A stretch of DNA of 64,000 nt. It comes from Poa pratensis (Eukaryota; Streptophyta; Magnoliopsida; Poales; Poaceae). A model generated the notes under the pieces. It searched no databases. It saw only the letters and a list, made by a program, of their open reading frames with translations, and was not told where the DNA came from. Both the position numbers and the translations under genes were made by a program. Where the stretch lies: NCBI GenBank assembly GCA_947311845.1, contig CAMZMU010000041.1, forward strand, positions 130,579,840 to 130,643,839, in the 5' to 3' direction. Of the stretch, positions 21,751 through 33,500 are shown piece after piece; position 1 is the stretch's first letter, and every line of letters begins with the position of its first letter.

Positions 21751-22375
21751 ATCAGATCCACATCCGGTTGTTCTATCTAGATCATTTCTTGATGTAGTTA
21801 ACTTGCCTATTGTGCACTTGCAACTAGTTGTAGTTTAGCTTACTTGTTAATAGTAGTTCAGTTCACATCCGGTAGTTCTATCTGGATCATTTCTTGATGT
21901 AGTTAACTTGCCTATTGTGCACTTGCAACTAGTTGTAGTTTAGCTAACTTGTTGAAAGTAGTTCAGTTCACATCCGGTAGTTTTATCTAGATCATTTCTT
22001 GATGTAGTTAACTTGCCTATTGTGCACTTGCAACTAGTTGTAGTTTAGCTAACTTGTTGAAAGTAGTTCAGTTCACATCCGGTAGTTCTATCTAGATCAT
22101 TTCTTGATGTGGTTAACTTGCCTATTGTGCACTTGCAACCGGTTGTAGTTTCGCTAACTTGTTGAAAATAGTTCAGTTCACATCCAGTAGTTCTATCTAG
22201 ATCATTTCTTGATATAGTTAACTTGCATATTGTGCACTTGCAACCGGTTGTAGTTTCGCTAACTTGTTGATAGTAGTTCAGTTCACATCCGGTAGTTCTA
22301 TCTAGATCATTTCTTGATGTAGTTAACTTGCATATTGTGCACTTGCAACTAGTTGTAGTTTAGCTAACTAGTCCA
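21751..22375. repeat. 105-bp tandem array, about six copies
   Basis: Six units start at 21751, 21856, 21961, 22066, 22171 and 22276, exactly 105 bp apart. The core is CACATCCGGTAGTTCTATCT, then a GATCATTTCTTGATGTAGTT block and TGCACTTGCAACTAG. Copies differ by a few substitutions (for example ACTAG or ACCGG). The last copy breaks off near 22370. Arrays of this kind are common inside CACTA elements of Triticeae. Confidence 0.92.
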
Positions 22376-23384
22376 TGTGAAAACAGGAGTCTATTTCGGT
22401 GACACTCATAAAAAAGTCGGAGACACAGAACAAACAACGAACATTACTCAAGAGAGTAGTGTTTGTTGACTTTCCCATAATGGCCTCCAATTATATACAC
22501 AGGTCAGTACACACTATATACTACTGTATACTTCATATTATTGTGTTAAATTGTTTGTTCTATCTAGTAGTGTCAGAACTAACATAAATTCGTATTTACA
22601 TTTAGGGATATCAAGTTGTTCCCTTTCAAACTCGACCATACATATCCACAGTCGCTATTGTGACGTTTTGGTACACTGCATAAAATATATTTTTACGTAA
22701 GAGTGTTTTATACAGTGTCGCCGAAATGTCACATCGGTGACGTATTAGATTAGATTTCGGTGACACTGCATAAAAAATCCAGAGCCGGTGGTGGCCTCCA
22801 TGGGAAGGATGATCGTTGTCAGGCATCCTATGAAGCTGCTGACATCGCAATATCTTGTTGACAAGCCGTGTGTTGGCTGCTCCGGTTCATCAATAAGAGC
22901 CACCTCAAGACATAGGTAAGATATCGTTTCAGTTCGCAATATTTGTTTTAGCATATGTATTTAACAATTGTAACTCTATTTACTAATGTATAGGGTCCAA
23001 AGCTTCAACATCCTTCTCTCAAGAAGTTGAGATAAGAAGAGATAGCTAGAGTGACACCTGCGAGGATTGTGGAAAAGGATGTAGGGAAGAAATCATATAT
23101 TCTTTCCGTCCTTTGACATGATAGGCTTAGTATAGATGAAATCTGTTATCGTTTTACCTCTTATGTTTGTCACATCTTGTGATGCAATTGTAAAGGTGAA
23201 ATTGTGATGGAAATGTAAAGTTACATTGTGATATGAATGAAATCTGTTACCGTTTTAGTATTTGAGCTTGTGCTGTGAGATTTTAAGTATCTAGTGGCAT
23301 TTGTAAACGTGGCATCCTGTAACCGAAATATGAGAAATGCTCAGTGCAAATGGGTTGATGGCAAACTCCGTATCTAATGAAGGA
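22376..23384. other. CACTA-associated non-coding region
   Basis: No gene recognised. The words TTTCGGTGACACT and TGCATAAAA recur (22394, 22755). At 22707-22775 two of these are inverted and form a hairpin of about 20-bp arms. Confidence 0.35.
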
Positions 23385-23565
23385 AAACTAAGGAAACGGA
23401 GGTCTGCGCACAACCGTTGCCAAATGGAGACTTCATCGGAAACGGTTTTTGGCCTCCGTTACCGATGAAGGCCTTCACATCAGTGACAGAGGCGGGGACA
23501 CGGACCCTTTCTCCGTTGCCGAAGGGGTTTTTGGCCCATTTCCGATGTGTCGTTCTGTACTAGTG
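23385..23565. mobile_element. CACTA transposon terminus (right end)
   Basis: The sequence ends TCTGTACTAGTG at 23565; in reverse this is CACTAGTACAGAACGACAC, the standard start of grass CACTA elements. The inner flank carries subterminal-type repeats (GGAAACGG, GCCTCCGTT, CCGTTGCC in both orientations). The matching CACTAGTACAG left end is not present in the preceding 4 kb, so the element is truncated or rearranged on the left. Its length and the 3-bp target duplication cannot be set. Confidence 0.6.
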
Positions 23566-25911
23566 AGAGCCCTCAGGGCAGCCAGGATGATGGACGGTAG
23601 CTGCCCCTGGAAGAGGCGAACGAACTCGGCCACCGCCTGCTCCGTGACCGGCGCACCATCTTGGACAATGCCCATGCGCTGGCAGATCAGCTCTTCGGCC
23701 ATCCTCGCCATCGGGATGCGGCGGCCTTTTATGTTCAGGCGAACACTAGAGCGGCGGTATGAGCAGCCGACGATGGTCTTGCGTCTCGCCGTAGGGGCCT
23801 TTGGCGGAGGGGACGGCGGCGAAGAGAGGAGGGCACGCATCTTGGACAGGAACAGTGGTGGAGCACCATCAGCTTCAGGGGCCTGCATCGAAGATTCGTC
23901 AGAGTCCGGGGTCGTGGGCACCCGTGAAGCAGAACTAGCAGGGGCGTCCTCAATCTGGAGCATGGGGGTGGAGAACCCAGGTGGCATGGTTACCGGGCGA
24001 GAGCGGGCGTCTGATGGTGTCGGGAGCACCGAGTCGGGCGAGTCGGAGCGCGGACGATCGAGGGGATGGCTTCTGTGTGCTGGTCCACCTCTTGGGCTGC
24101 ATGGTGGGCTGGGAGAAGAATCAGCCCCAAGGCCGCGACGGCGATGGTGGCCATCACGAGAGCCCTGGTGGTCGTCACGGCGCATGTCGGAGGATGCGTC
24201 GCGGGCCTGGTCGCGATGAGCCTTGGACCGGCTGCGGCCCATGACACGGTCGCGCAGGCTGCGCCGATCACTGTCACGGCCGAGATCGCGGTCCCCTCCA
24301 TCCTCGTCGTCATCACGTCGTGGCTCCCGAGAGGGGCCGCGATGCACGCCGCGGCTGCCAGCGGGCGGGCGCTCGCCGTCGACGACCCCAACAACCTAGT
24401 CAAAGACCTCCGTGCGGCGCGGCTTGGATGGCACGCCGGGAACAGCTTCAACACCTGTGAAGTCCTCGTACATGGCGAGGTGGACGATGACCCTCGAGCG
24501 GAGGGCACGGCGGCCGATGATCGGTGAAGCCCCAGCTAGAACACGCGTCGGGAGCTTGATCTTCTTCACCTTTGGGATGTTGTCAAGGTTGTCGGTCCAT
24601 GCCAACACCCCCATCATCGTGGCATCGTCTCTAGAGACAGTGCGAGCCATGATGTAGTCGAGCTCGCACTCGTCTCCGATGGCACGCGTGACCGTGTCCG
24701 CATCCCAAGCATGGAGCTTGACGCCCTCTAGCTCGAGGTGAACATGGTACTTCATGTCGACGTGCTCGGCGAGGCCTTCCATGGTCCAAGGCTTGATGCG
24801 TACCTTGAGGATGCCCCGTCGGAAGGACGGGTGGCCGATGGCGAGCTCGCGGTGGTGCTGATGATGAAAGGTCACGAGGAAGTCTTCAGGGTGATGGCGC
24901 ACGATGGTCATGAAAGCAATGGGGATCCCGAGCTCGTCATGTAGCGCATCCGCAATGGCCGCAGGGGAGACATGCGGCCGTGAGCCCCCGAGGCTGAGCA
25001 GAACGGAGTTGGAGTTGAGGGCGGCCGCCGAAATCTGCATATGCGTGGTGGCCAGTATCATGACGCTTGCTTCCGCCGGCCGGGAACGCGGGTCTCCAGG
25101 GTGACGAGGCATGGCCGGCGAACGGAGGGGCGGGAACGAGGCCGCGTCGAGGCGGAAGGGAGCCGGAGGGCTTGGAGGCTTGGTGCACGCCCTCTCCTTG
25201 TGTCCAGAGCCACCGCAGCGACGTCAGCAGATTGGGTCTCTGCAATCTCGCAGAAAATGCCCCTTCTTGTAGCACCTAAAGCAGAGCCCCCATAGATGAT
25301 GCGGGATGGGGAGGCGTGGGCACGGGCTGGGTGCAGGCCTTGAATTCGGTGGAGGAGGAGGTGGCTGACAGGGGCAGCGGTGCTGCACTAGTTGCCACTC
25401 CCGTCCTGTCTCTTCCTCGGCTTGAAGGCACCGAAAGCCTGACGGGGCCGCGTCGGAGTGACCTGCGCCAGAGCCGGGGGCAGGGGGACGGTAGGACGTA
25501 CCTGAGAGGACCGGTCACCTTGAATGCTTGAGGAAGCCCCATTAATGGTGATGGCAGCATCGGAAGGCGTCGGCTTAAAGACGCGTCCAGCGGAGGGGGC
25601 AGGATGCGACGCGCGGCCGAGCTCCTGCGTGTCGGCACCTCCTCCACGTCCGAATCCAGCTCACCTTGACCCTCCAGGACGCCCTGCACGCTGACCAGCA
25701 CAGATCTGAGGGCCGGCGGCGGATCTGCAGCCGACAGGATCGAGGAGGACTGCAGGATGCGGCGGGGGACAAAATCCTTCGGTAGCACGGATGGGGGCGG
25801 CAGGGGGACCTGGTTTGGGTGGAGGGACAGGGCTTTGGGCGACGAGGCCGGAGCGGCGGTCGCCGGGAGGGGGCGGTGGGTGGGGGACGGGAGCGGGGAC
25901 GCGCTCGCCAT
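23566..25911 (-). pseudogene. LINE ORF1 (gag-like, CCHC, DUF4283-type), inverted part
   Basis: Read down from an ATG at 25911. A proline/serine-rich N-terminus (starting MASASPLPSPTHRP) is followed after a frameshift near 25290 by a CCHC knuckle CFRCYKKGHFLRDC. A second knuckle, RRCGGSGHKERAC, is interrupted just before by TGA. Then come a DUF4283-like RNA-binding region (24400-25110), a stop at 24396, an Arg/Asp-rich stretch, and a C-terminal block with KGRRIPMARMAEELICQRMG. ORF1 proteins bind LINE RNA. The frame stops matching at the CACTA end (23565). The 5' end of ORF1 abuts a LINE 3' end of opposite orientation at about 25912, the arrangement made by twin priming. Confidence 0.7.
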
Positions 25912-26459
25912 TGCAATGGACGGCGGACCGGCTACGTCGGAGGGGATGGCCAAATTGTGATCTTTGCCCGCTTTGCAAGCAAACTAGAGAGACGGCCGCT
26001 CACCTTCTATTCCAATGTCGATTCGCTAAGCGCATTTGGAGCATGATGAAGGCTTGGCTACAACTCTCTTGGTTGGACGTGAGCTCTTGGGACAACTTCA
26101 CTTGTGTTCAAGATTGGTGGACTCATATGACTTTAAACGACTCCGCTCGACGAAAGGCGCTTGCCACCCTCACCATGCTTATTTCTTGGGAGCTATGGTC
26201 CGAGCGTAATGCTAGAGTGTTCCGACACAAATCTACACTACCTTCGATCATTTTGGGACGGATCAAAGACGAGGCTCACACTTGGGTCAAAGCGGGTGCA
26301 AAGCATTTGGAGTTTTTATTACCGGAGATTAATCCAATACTTATGTTGCTATTCCTTTAGGCCTTTTGGCCGGTGACGTAAAACTTTAAAACCCTCTAAC
26401 TCCTCCTTAATCAATATATAGGGGCAAAGCTTTTGCCTCATAAATTCAAAAAAAAAAAA
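25912..26459 (+). pseudogene. LINE ORF2 3' end (zf-RVT) with poly(A)
   Basis: From QWTADRLRRRGWPNC the plus strand encodes the C-terminal zinc-binding region of plant LINE reverse transcriptases: CDLCPLCKQTRETAAHLLFQC, then FAKRIW and LISWELWSERNARVFRH. The stop is at 26358-26360. A short 3' untranslated region ends in a run of 12 A (26448-26459). The following base is serpin exon sequence, so the poly(A) marks the insertion point. This is the 3' half of the same insertion as the inverted ORF1 piece. It is dead because the polymerase and endonuclease domains are missing. Confidence 0.8.
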
Positions 26460-29373
26460 GGCTGAGGCACAGTCCGTGGACTTCCAGACTAAGGTGATCC
26501 CCTTCCTAGCTTAGCTTGACTAGCTAGTTCTTGAAACGACTGGAAGGTTCTTCGCCAGAAAAGATCAATTACTGTGCAGATTTGCAATTTAGTGTTTTTC
26601 ATACAACTTTTTTGAATACTAGGAACTTCAGTACTGTTATGTAGAATTTGCAATAGAGCAGTGCTGAAGCCCCTGGTCTTTCGGTTGCTTTAGTAGATTG
26701 CCATAGCTTGGACTGAATATGGTCGAGTTCAAGCTTGTGCAATTTCTTTCTATTTCTATCTGAACATACGATTAACTTATTAATACTGTGCCGTTTTTAT
26801 CCAATTAATATTGAAGTGTAGAAATTAATGCAACTTTCGAAGTATTACTCTTTATGCTGTGTTGTTGCTTAATTTTTTTATAGCGTGTAGGCATGTAGCT
26901 TGGGGAATTGGGGGCCTTCACTATGTTTTCACTTCTGCTCTTGTCAAATTATAGCCAAATCTTGTAGTTAAAATTTACACAATAATTTACACTTTGGACC
27001 TTGCACTAGGGTGGTATTGGGATAGCCAGACTGTTACATTTGTGAGCAAATGTATTTTAGAAGTGTAAATTTCACTTTTTAAAAACTCCAGCGATCCCGC
27101 TTTTTAAAAAATCGAAAATTTCAATTTTAGGCCTCCAATTATTTTTGAAAAAAGCATACAAGTATATATACATGACAATTGTGTAAAATTCATCCAAATC
27201 AGAATAGAGTTGCTCACTGTTTAGCCAACTATGGTAGAACCGAGCTGAGCACTGCGTGCTGGTTCGGTCAGCGACCTCCCTGGATTGAAACGCTTGTACT
27301 GGAGGACTGTAAATAAAACTATGGAATAAAACTCCTCCGCCGAAAAAATTGTGTACGATCAAATTTGAATCGACTATTTTTTCTCTCATTTCTGTCCTAC
27401 ATAAAAAAGACTAATGTTGGAACACAAAATAGTATTTATTTTGCCTTTTTAGAACCACATTTTTCATGTTTTTTGTGTAGCCTAAAATAGAACATATTAT
27501 CTAGTGCATATATGTAGATATATTGTATGTATACACGTAATTTTTTTAAGTACTATTTAAAAAATTTAAAATACCGAGAGCTTTTAAACAATGCTCCTGA
27601 ATCAATCCTGACTCCCATCGACCGTTGTCCCGAAACCAATCATAACATGTAATGTATAGTATGTGTGTTTCTGCATTAAAACTATTGTGAAAACAATATT
27701 TACTTCCTTTGATATTTATATTTATCTGGAAAAAAATTTATTTGCCTTCCGACGCGCCCAGGTTTCGATAAATTCCTGGGTCCGCCACTGCTTGGGGGCC
27801 TTCATTATGTTTTCACTTCTGCTCTTGTCAAATTATAGCCAAATCTTGTAGTTAAAGTTTACCCAATAATTTAAACTTTGGACCTTGCAGTAGTGTGGTT
27901 TTGGGATAGCCAGACTGTTACATTTGTGAGCAAATGTATTTTAGAAGTGTAAATTTCACAGTGTGGTCTCAAAACTTGAGAAATTTGCTGATATTTATAC
28001 TTTTAGGGTCTTGATCGTAGTATGTACTATGTTAAATCATTAGAAATGGCTAGGGCCTCCCAAATTATTGGGCCTGTATTTATATGTTTTTCAAGTAGGG
28101 TACTCATGTGGTTTCTGAGTTTCTCATGTGATTTTCATTTATTATCATTATGGGAATTTCATTTGTAAGATGTACAGAAAATCAACTCATCATTAGAATT
28201 GTCATAAGATCAGTAGTGGTAGTGCACTGTGGTGCTTCTAGATGGTATCATGACCATTTAAATCAGTATACTCATGTAAATTGTCTACCTCTACTATACC
28301 GAAAAAAACTGTCCCATTTTTTATCAGTTGTACGTAATTTTTTCTATGGAAATGTTCTATGCTGTCTTGGATTCTCAGTCATGTTTCAAAGGAAATGATT
28401 TCTGGTGGTCAAAAAGGTCGGTTGAAGTATGATATCTACCATTTGGCCTTTTGTTTTGTCATATTCTATTCCTTTCTTTGCTTTGGTCATTCTAAAAAAT
28501 GTAACTAAATTATGTGTTATGATAGTATTGGTGTATTTTGAATTTCTCCAGGCTGCTGAAGTTGCTGGTCAAGTTAACTCATGGGTAGAGAAAATCACAA
28601 CAGGTCTCATCAAAGAGATCCTTCCTGCATGATCTGTTGACAGTACCACTAGACTGGTTCTTGGTAATGCCCTTTATTTCAAAGGAGCTTGGAAAGAGAA
28701 GTTTGATGCATCTAAGACAAAAGACGACAAGTTTCACCTTCTTGATGGGAGCTAAGTTCAAGCACCATTCATGACCACTACAAACAGGCAATACATTTCG
28801 TCTTCCGACAACATGAAGGTACTTAAGCTTCCTTACCAGCAAGGTGGGGACAAGAGGAAATTCTCCATGTACATTCTTCTTCCAGAAGCAACGTATGGTC
28901 TCTTTTTTTTCTTTAAAAAGTATGATATCTCAAACTTGGCCAACAAGTTGAGCACCGAGCCTGAGTTCCTGGAGAAGCATATCCCAACACAGAAAGTTCC
29001 AGTGGGAAAATTCAAGCTCCCCAAATTCAAGATATCATTTGGATTTGAAGCGTCGAATTCGCTCAAAGGTTTGGGTCACAAGTTGCCATTTAGCGCAGAA
29101 GCAGATCTTTCAGAGATGGTGGATTCGCCGATGGCAAGGAGCTTGTCCGTCTCATCTATTTTGCACAAGTCCTTTGTCGAATTGAACGAAGAAGGAACCG
29201 AAGAGGCTGCAGCAAGTATGGCTAGGGTGACAACTAGGTCACTGCGTCAGCCAAAAGAGCCCGTGAAGATGGATTTTATTGCGGATCACCCTTTCATCTT
29301 CCTTATCCGAGAAGATATCACGGGCATGGTGCTGTTCATTGGTCATGTGGCCCATCCCCTCAACTCTTCATAG
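26460..29373 (+). pseudogene. plant serpin, copy 1 (5'-disrupted, two stops)
   Basis: Serpins inhibit proteases by trapping them with a reactive-centre loop; cereal members are abundant in grain and leaf. Exon 1 survives only as its last 34 bases (26460-26493, coding [11 protein letters not shown] then donor AAG|GTGATC). The upstream part is cut off by the LINE poly(A). Exon 2 starts at 28552 (CTCCAG|GCTGCTGAA) and runs to TAG at 29371. It has the [22 protein letters not shown] and [10 protein letters not shown] blocks, the loop hinge [12 protein letters not shown] and the end [12 protein letters not shown]...[11 protein letters not shown]. In-frame stops are TGA 28630-28632 and TAA 28753-28755. 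The RSLR stretch near the loop centre could have been the cleavage site. A second copy with the same exon structure lies at 55385-58988. Confidence 0.9.
26906..27961. repeat. direct repeat of about 170 bp flanking a 0.7-kb insert in the serpin intron
   Basis: The segment 26906-27075 (ending AAATGTATTTTAGAAGTGTA) recurs at 27789-27961, with an unrelated block between (27076-27788). Serpin copy 2 has a single version of this segment in its intron (about 57358-57515), so the duplication is specific to copy 1. The inserted block ends GGGTCCGCCACTG, like another block ending near 55153. Confidence 0.8.
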
Positions 29374-29797
29374 TATGTTTTGGTCTAAATCGTTGTCTTG
29401 GCAGCTGCCTTGCCTGACACATGGAAGTTAAGGGTTTCTATGTTTGATCCTACCGCATGTGTACTAAATCCAATGTGTGTTTGTTTCTGGAATAAAGACT
29501 TGTTTGATGTACAAAAGTTTGCGACAATAATCCAAGATTGTTGTGGAACTTTGTGCTTTTAGCAGCTGAGACATGAGATGGTCTTGGCATAATCTGAAAA
29601 TTGATTTGGGTTTTTTCATCAATTCGAATTTTGTTATTTAAGTTTGGTTGACAAGCAGTTGAGATCGACGTCATTGTCCCATGGTGCTATTGTCATCAGA
29701 CGTATGTCCTTTTTCTTTGAGTTGGATATGTGTCCCTTTGACTGGGATAGAAAGGTCATATCGTGTCTGAGATAAGCTGAATCGGATGTAATAGTAA
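29374..29797. other. serpin copy 1 3' flank
   Basis: This is collinear with the 3' flank of serpin copy 2 (58989-59400): both share GACACATGGAAGTTAAGGG, a TCCAAGATT block and ATGTGTCCCTTTGACTG. The duplication therefore covered the whole gene and at least 400 bp beyond it. Confidence 0.75.
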
Positions 29798-30350
29798 CTA
29801 GAAAAATATCCCACCATTGCAGCGGGAATTTTATGATGTAAATGAAAATGAATAAGACACATGGAGTATGAATTTGTTTCCAGAAATAAATAAACATCAC
29901 ACAATAGTCGAGAGGTTATATTGCATTGACGCGAATGTTGTGTATTTGACGACAAATAATGGTGACATGGAAGTATGACTAAAAAATTGTCGACGTGGAT
30001 AGATTGTATTTACAATATGCTATAATTAATAAATATTTGTGGGGATGACATGGATAATTGATTGACTAAAAGAATGGATGATGTGAATAGCTTGCATGGA
30101 GAGATAGAAAATAATTAATGCATGTTAGTGGGGTTTTGCTTTATAAGAAGTATGGTGACATGGAAGTATGGCTAAAAAATATTTGACGTGGATAGATTGT
30201 ATGTACAATATGCTATAATTAATAAATATTTGTGGCGGATGATATGGATAATTGATCGGCTAAAAGAATGGATGATGTGGATAGTTTGCATTTTGAGATA
30301 GAAAATAATTAATGCATGTTAGTGGGGTTTTGCTTTATAAGAAGTATAGA
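29798..30350 (-). mobile_element. non-autonomous Helitron, 553 bp
   Basis: On the minus strand it starts TCTATACTTCTTATAAAG and ends with a small hairpin (CCCGC...GTGGG), about eight bases, then CTAG. It sits between a host A and T with no target duplication, as Helitrons do. Serpin copy 2 has no such insert at the matching place (about 59400), which supports these limits. There is no coding capacity. The element contains a 193-bp tandem duplication that repeats its own 5' end. Confidence 0.7.
29960..30347. repeat. 193-bp tandem duplication within the Helitron
   Basis: Unit 1 is 29960-30152 and unit 2 is 30153-30347. Both start TGGTGACATGGAAGTATG and end GGGGTTTTGCTTTATAAGAAG. They differ by scattered substitutions and small indels. 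Confidence 0.9.
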
Positions 30351-30534
30351 TAAGTACTCCTCAGAATTGTAAAATAATGTTAGCGCATGTTGACATGTGT
30401 CCCTTAAAGATGTTTACTTGAATAAAAATCACCTGGCCCCAATTCTATCTTGCTGGCGCTTGGGTGTTTTTATCCTAGTTGGACGACTGGTTTATTCTTG
30501 TTCTTGTTATCTGTTGACATGGCTTCATGGATAC

Positions 30535-33500
30535 TTTAACGTCCCAAATTTTGGAAGCCAGAAAAACTTAATTACAAAAGACCCAAAATTTAGGACCAAC
30601 AAAAACTTTTTGAATTGTCTTGTTTATTGATTTTTTTTCACTCATGATTGCTCTGTTTGACTTGATGTGGTTTGTGATTATGTGAATGACCTCTCTTGTT
30701 ATCAACCTTGAAACTCAACCTAGTTATAATTTGACCCTTGTGATCAACGTAATGACAAGTAAAATAGTCCATAAACCTTCTCCTATCTTATTTTTACCCA
30801 ACATCTTTTACCCTGATGTTTTGATCTTAGCATCTACCCAAAGACCTTTTATCTGAGAAAATAAAAATTACTTCCAAAAGCTATATGTTGGCAACACTAT
30901 AAAGGACCATATAATAAGTCCTAATATATTTTGAGTTTAATGTGTTGCTAGTCTTAGCAACTCTTATTTCAAAAAAAAACTCCTAATTTAATATTTCTTT
31001 GGAAACTATTACTAGGAATTGGTCTAACCTTCTTTCTTCAAAATCTTGTCATTATTGTATTGATCACCACCTCACAAAGTATATATTTGTTTAATCTTCA
31101 AGTTGGGTTATTTGTTCAATTGCTTGTTTGTTTGAAACTCTCTGCTTATGATTAGATTTTGTGAGTTGAAAATGAGCAAGTGATTTAATGAGTCATCATT
31201 ATGTTTATGCTTGGATTGTGTGATCTTATTGTTTTGCTTGAACTCATTGGATTGGTGGTATACTTTGATAGTAACACAAATACAAGTTTAGCATATTTAG
31301 ATCAAATTTAATGATCTTCGTGTTTATTAAAACATAACTAATCTAGAGCCCTAGATTAAGCAACCCTTGTGTTACTTTTGGAATGGATCTTGACCATCTT
31401 GTTCCTTGAACCTTCTATTTTTAGTTTTTGCTTGATTTCATTGTTTGAAAACTTGGTTTAGAACAAAACCATCTAGGTTTTTAGGCCTACTCAAACCAGT
31501 GACCATTTGGTCATTTTTCACCACTTGCTTAGTTTTTAAAATTCTTTCTTCGTCCTTTTAGGCTTGGAAACTTTTGCATCACCTCAATTAGGTCACCACA
31601 CACATGTTGTTGCTTAGCTCATGGTGTTGTTCATTTTTAGCCTTGTTAGTAAAATTAGTAAAACAAGTTAGTGTTGACCCAAAACTCTAAACCTAACCTA
31701 AACCAGCCATCCCCCTCTCTCAACATCGACTCCCCTCTCACCTCTCTGGCCAGAGTGAGTGTCCTAGTCAGCTAGGACCCACATGTCAACCCCCCATCAC
31801 CCTCTCCACCACTCTTCTTCTCTCTTTTCCAAAACCGGCCTATGGGTGATCACTCCCCCTCTCTCTCACTGGCCAAGACACGTCGACCACGGCCAGCTCA
31901 CCTTTGCCCACTTCTCCACCGCCCCAGCACGCCAATGGACACACCCCACGCCACCCCCATGGCCCTCCTTGTCCGAAAACCCTAGATCGGGGTGAGGCTT
32001 GTCTAAAACTCGCCCCCAACCTCCCCTGTCCCTCTTTCTTCTCCCAGAGCACGCACACACCTCACACCACTCCACCCCTGAAGCCCCTCGCAAGCCGTGC
32101 CCTCTGCTGCCCTAGAACGCGCCAAGAACCCGAAGGTCGCCGCGCTGGATTCCCCTCTTCAAGGGCTAACTCCACCCCCCTTCTTTTTGTCCAGAGGTCG
32201 CCTGTGGAGCTCGCAGCCGTCCTCGACCCGAGGAGCCCGCCGTCAACGGCGCCATGGATTCCGGCCACCTCCGCTGACGTCGTCCATGCCCGCACCCCTT
32301 CCTCGACCCCCTCCGCCGTCCGCAACCCTCTGACGCCGCATGCACGCGCCCTAGAACCGCAAGAGGAGGAGCAGTACGTGGGAGCTGAACCTGTCTACGA
32401 AGAAGAACAGGACCAGGGACACTTTGCTGAGCAAGGCAAGCCACCTCAACACCCTATTGAACTCCTACTATTTGTACAAAGCATGTATTGTTTTGAAAAT
32501 AAAATAATGCATGTTTTATCTTTTATGTGGCATTTTGTCACCCAAAAATTATTTTCAAAAAAAAATTATTGTTTGGCCAAAGATATATCTACTAGTATAT
32601 AATAGGTTTTATAAAAGTAAGACTTTACTTGAGAAGCCTTCTACTGAAGGCGCTATCAAGAAGATTATATTTTCTAGTAGTGTATCTGTATACCCTTATC
32701 TCAAAACTTTAGGATGGGAGCCTGTTTCTGGTAAAATGTTTTCGGAGGAAAACCCGAGTCGCTGGGAGCGATCGGCAAGAAAGTGCTTTATAAAACCCAA
32801 GTTGCTGGGAGCAAATGGTACTGTTTATGAAAACCCGAAGTGCTGGGAGCATTCGGTGAGCTTGCGAAAACCCGAGCTGTTGGGAGCAGTCGGAGGTGGA
32901 GATGTTTTTGAAAAACAAAGTACTGCCCTAGCGGCCGCCCGAACAATTAACCCGTGCAACCACAATACCTGAGATGGGTAGGGCTTAGCCGGAAGCTTGT
33001 CCACTTTAGTGCGGAGGATCTCATACTCTATAAGCCGGGTTGTCGTCTGTATGAGGCAATACACTGCGGGAAGATCCGCAGCCGGACGATTACGTTGGGT
33101 CCCCTGCCGTGGCAGTGTGGCGTCCCGGGAGAGACCAGGGGTCTAGTGGAGCACACGGTGCCGAGGGGAACAAACCTATCGGGAGTTCTCTGTACTAGTG
33201 TGGACATAGTGAAAATCTTTGATCTGGTTATCCAAACCCCCGCATACTGTCGTATGGCGGACCATGGCTGAACATGGCGGAATTGACCGTTTGGTGTGGT
33301 GAAAGTGCACCCCCTCTGCAGAGTGTAAAACTATTCGAATAGCCGTGTCCCCGGTCATGGACGGTTGGAAAGGCCACCGATCTAGGCGTATGGGCAATTT
33401 TATGTTTTCAAAGGAAAAATGGTTTCTCGGTGGAAAACAAGGAGGCATCAAGAAGGTACCTGGGAGGTACGGAAATGGGAGAAGATGGTTGGTCTTGGGG

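Noticed and set aside
21751..22375. Regularly spaced repeats that could suggest a CRISPR array
   Set aside because: The 105-bp units repeat along their whole length with no unique spacers, and the genome is eukaryotic.
23449..24219. 256-codon open frame on the plus strand
   Set aside because: It is antisense to LINE ORF1, which has recognisable domains; GC-rich sequence leaves long open antisense frames by chance.
25791..26360. 189-codon frame starting in GC-rich sequence and ending in zf-RVT
   Set aside because: The first 40 codons are antisense to LINE ORF1; only the part from about 25912 is LINE ORF2. It is an accidental fusion at the twin-priming junction.
31904..32602. 232-codon proline-rich frame
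   Set aside because: It lies inside the solo LTR, has low-complexity composition and resembles no known protein.
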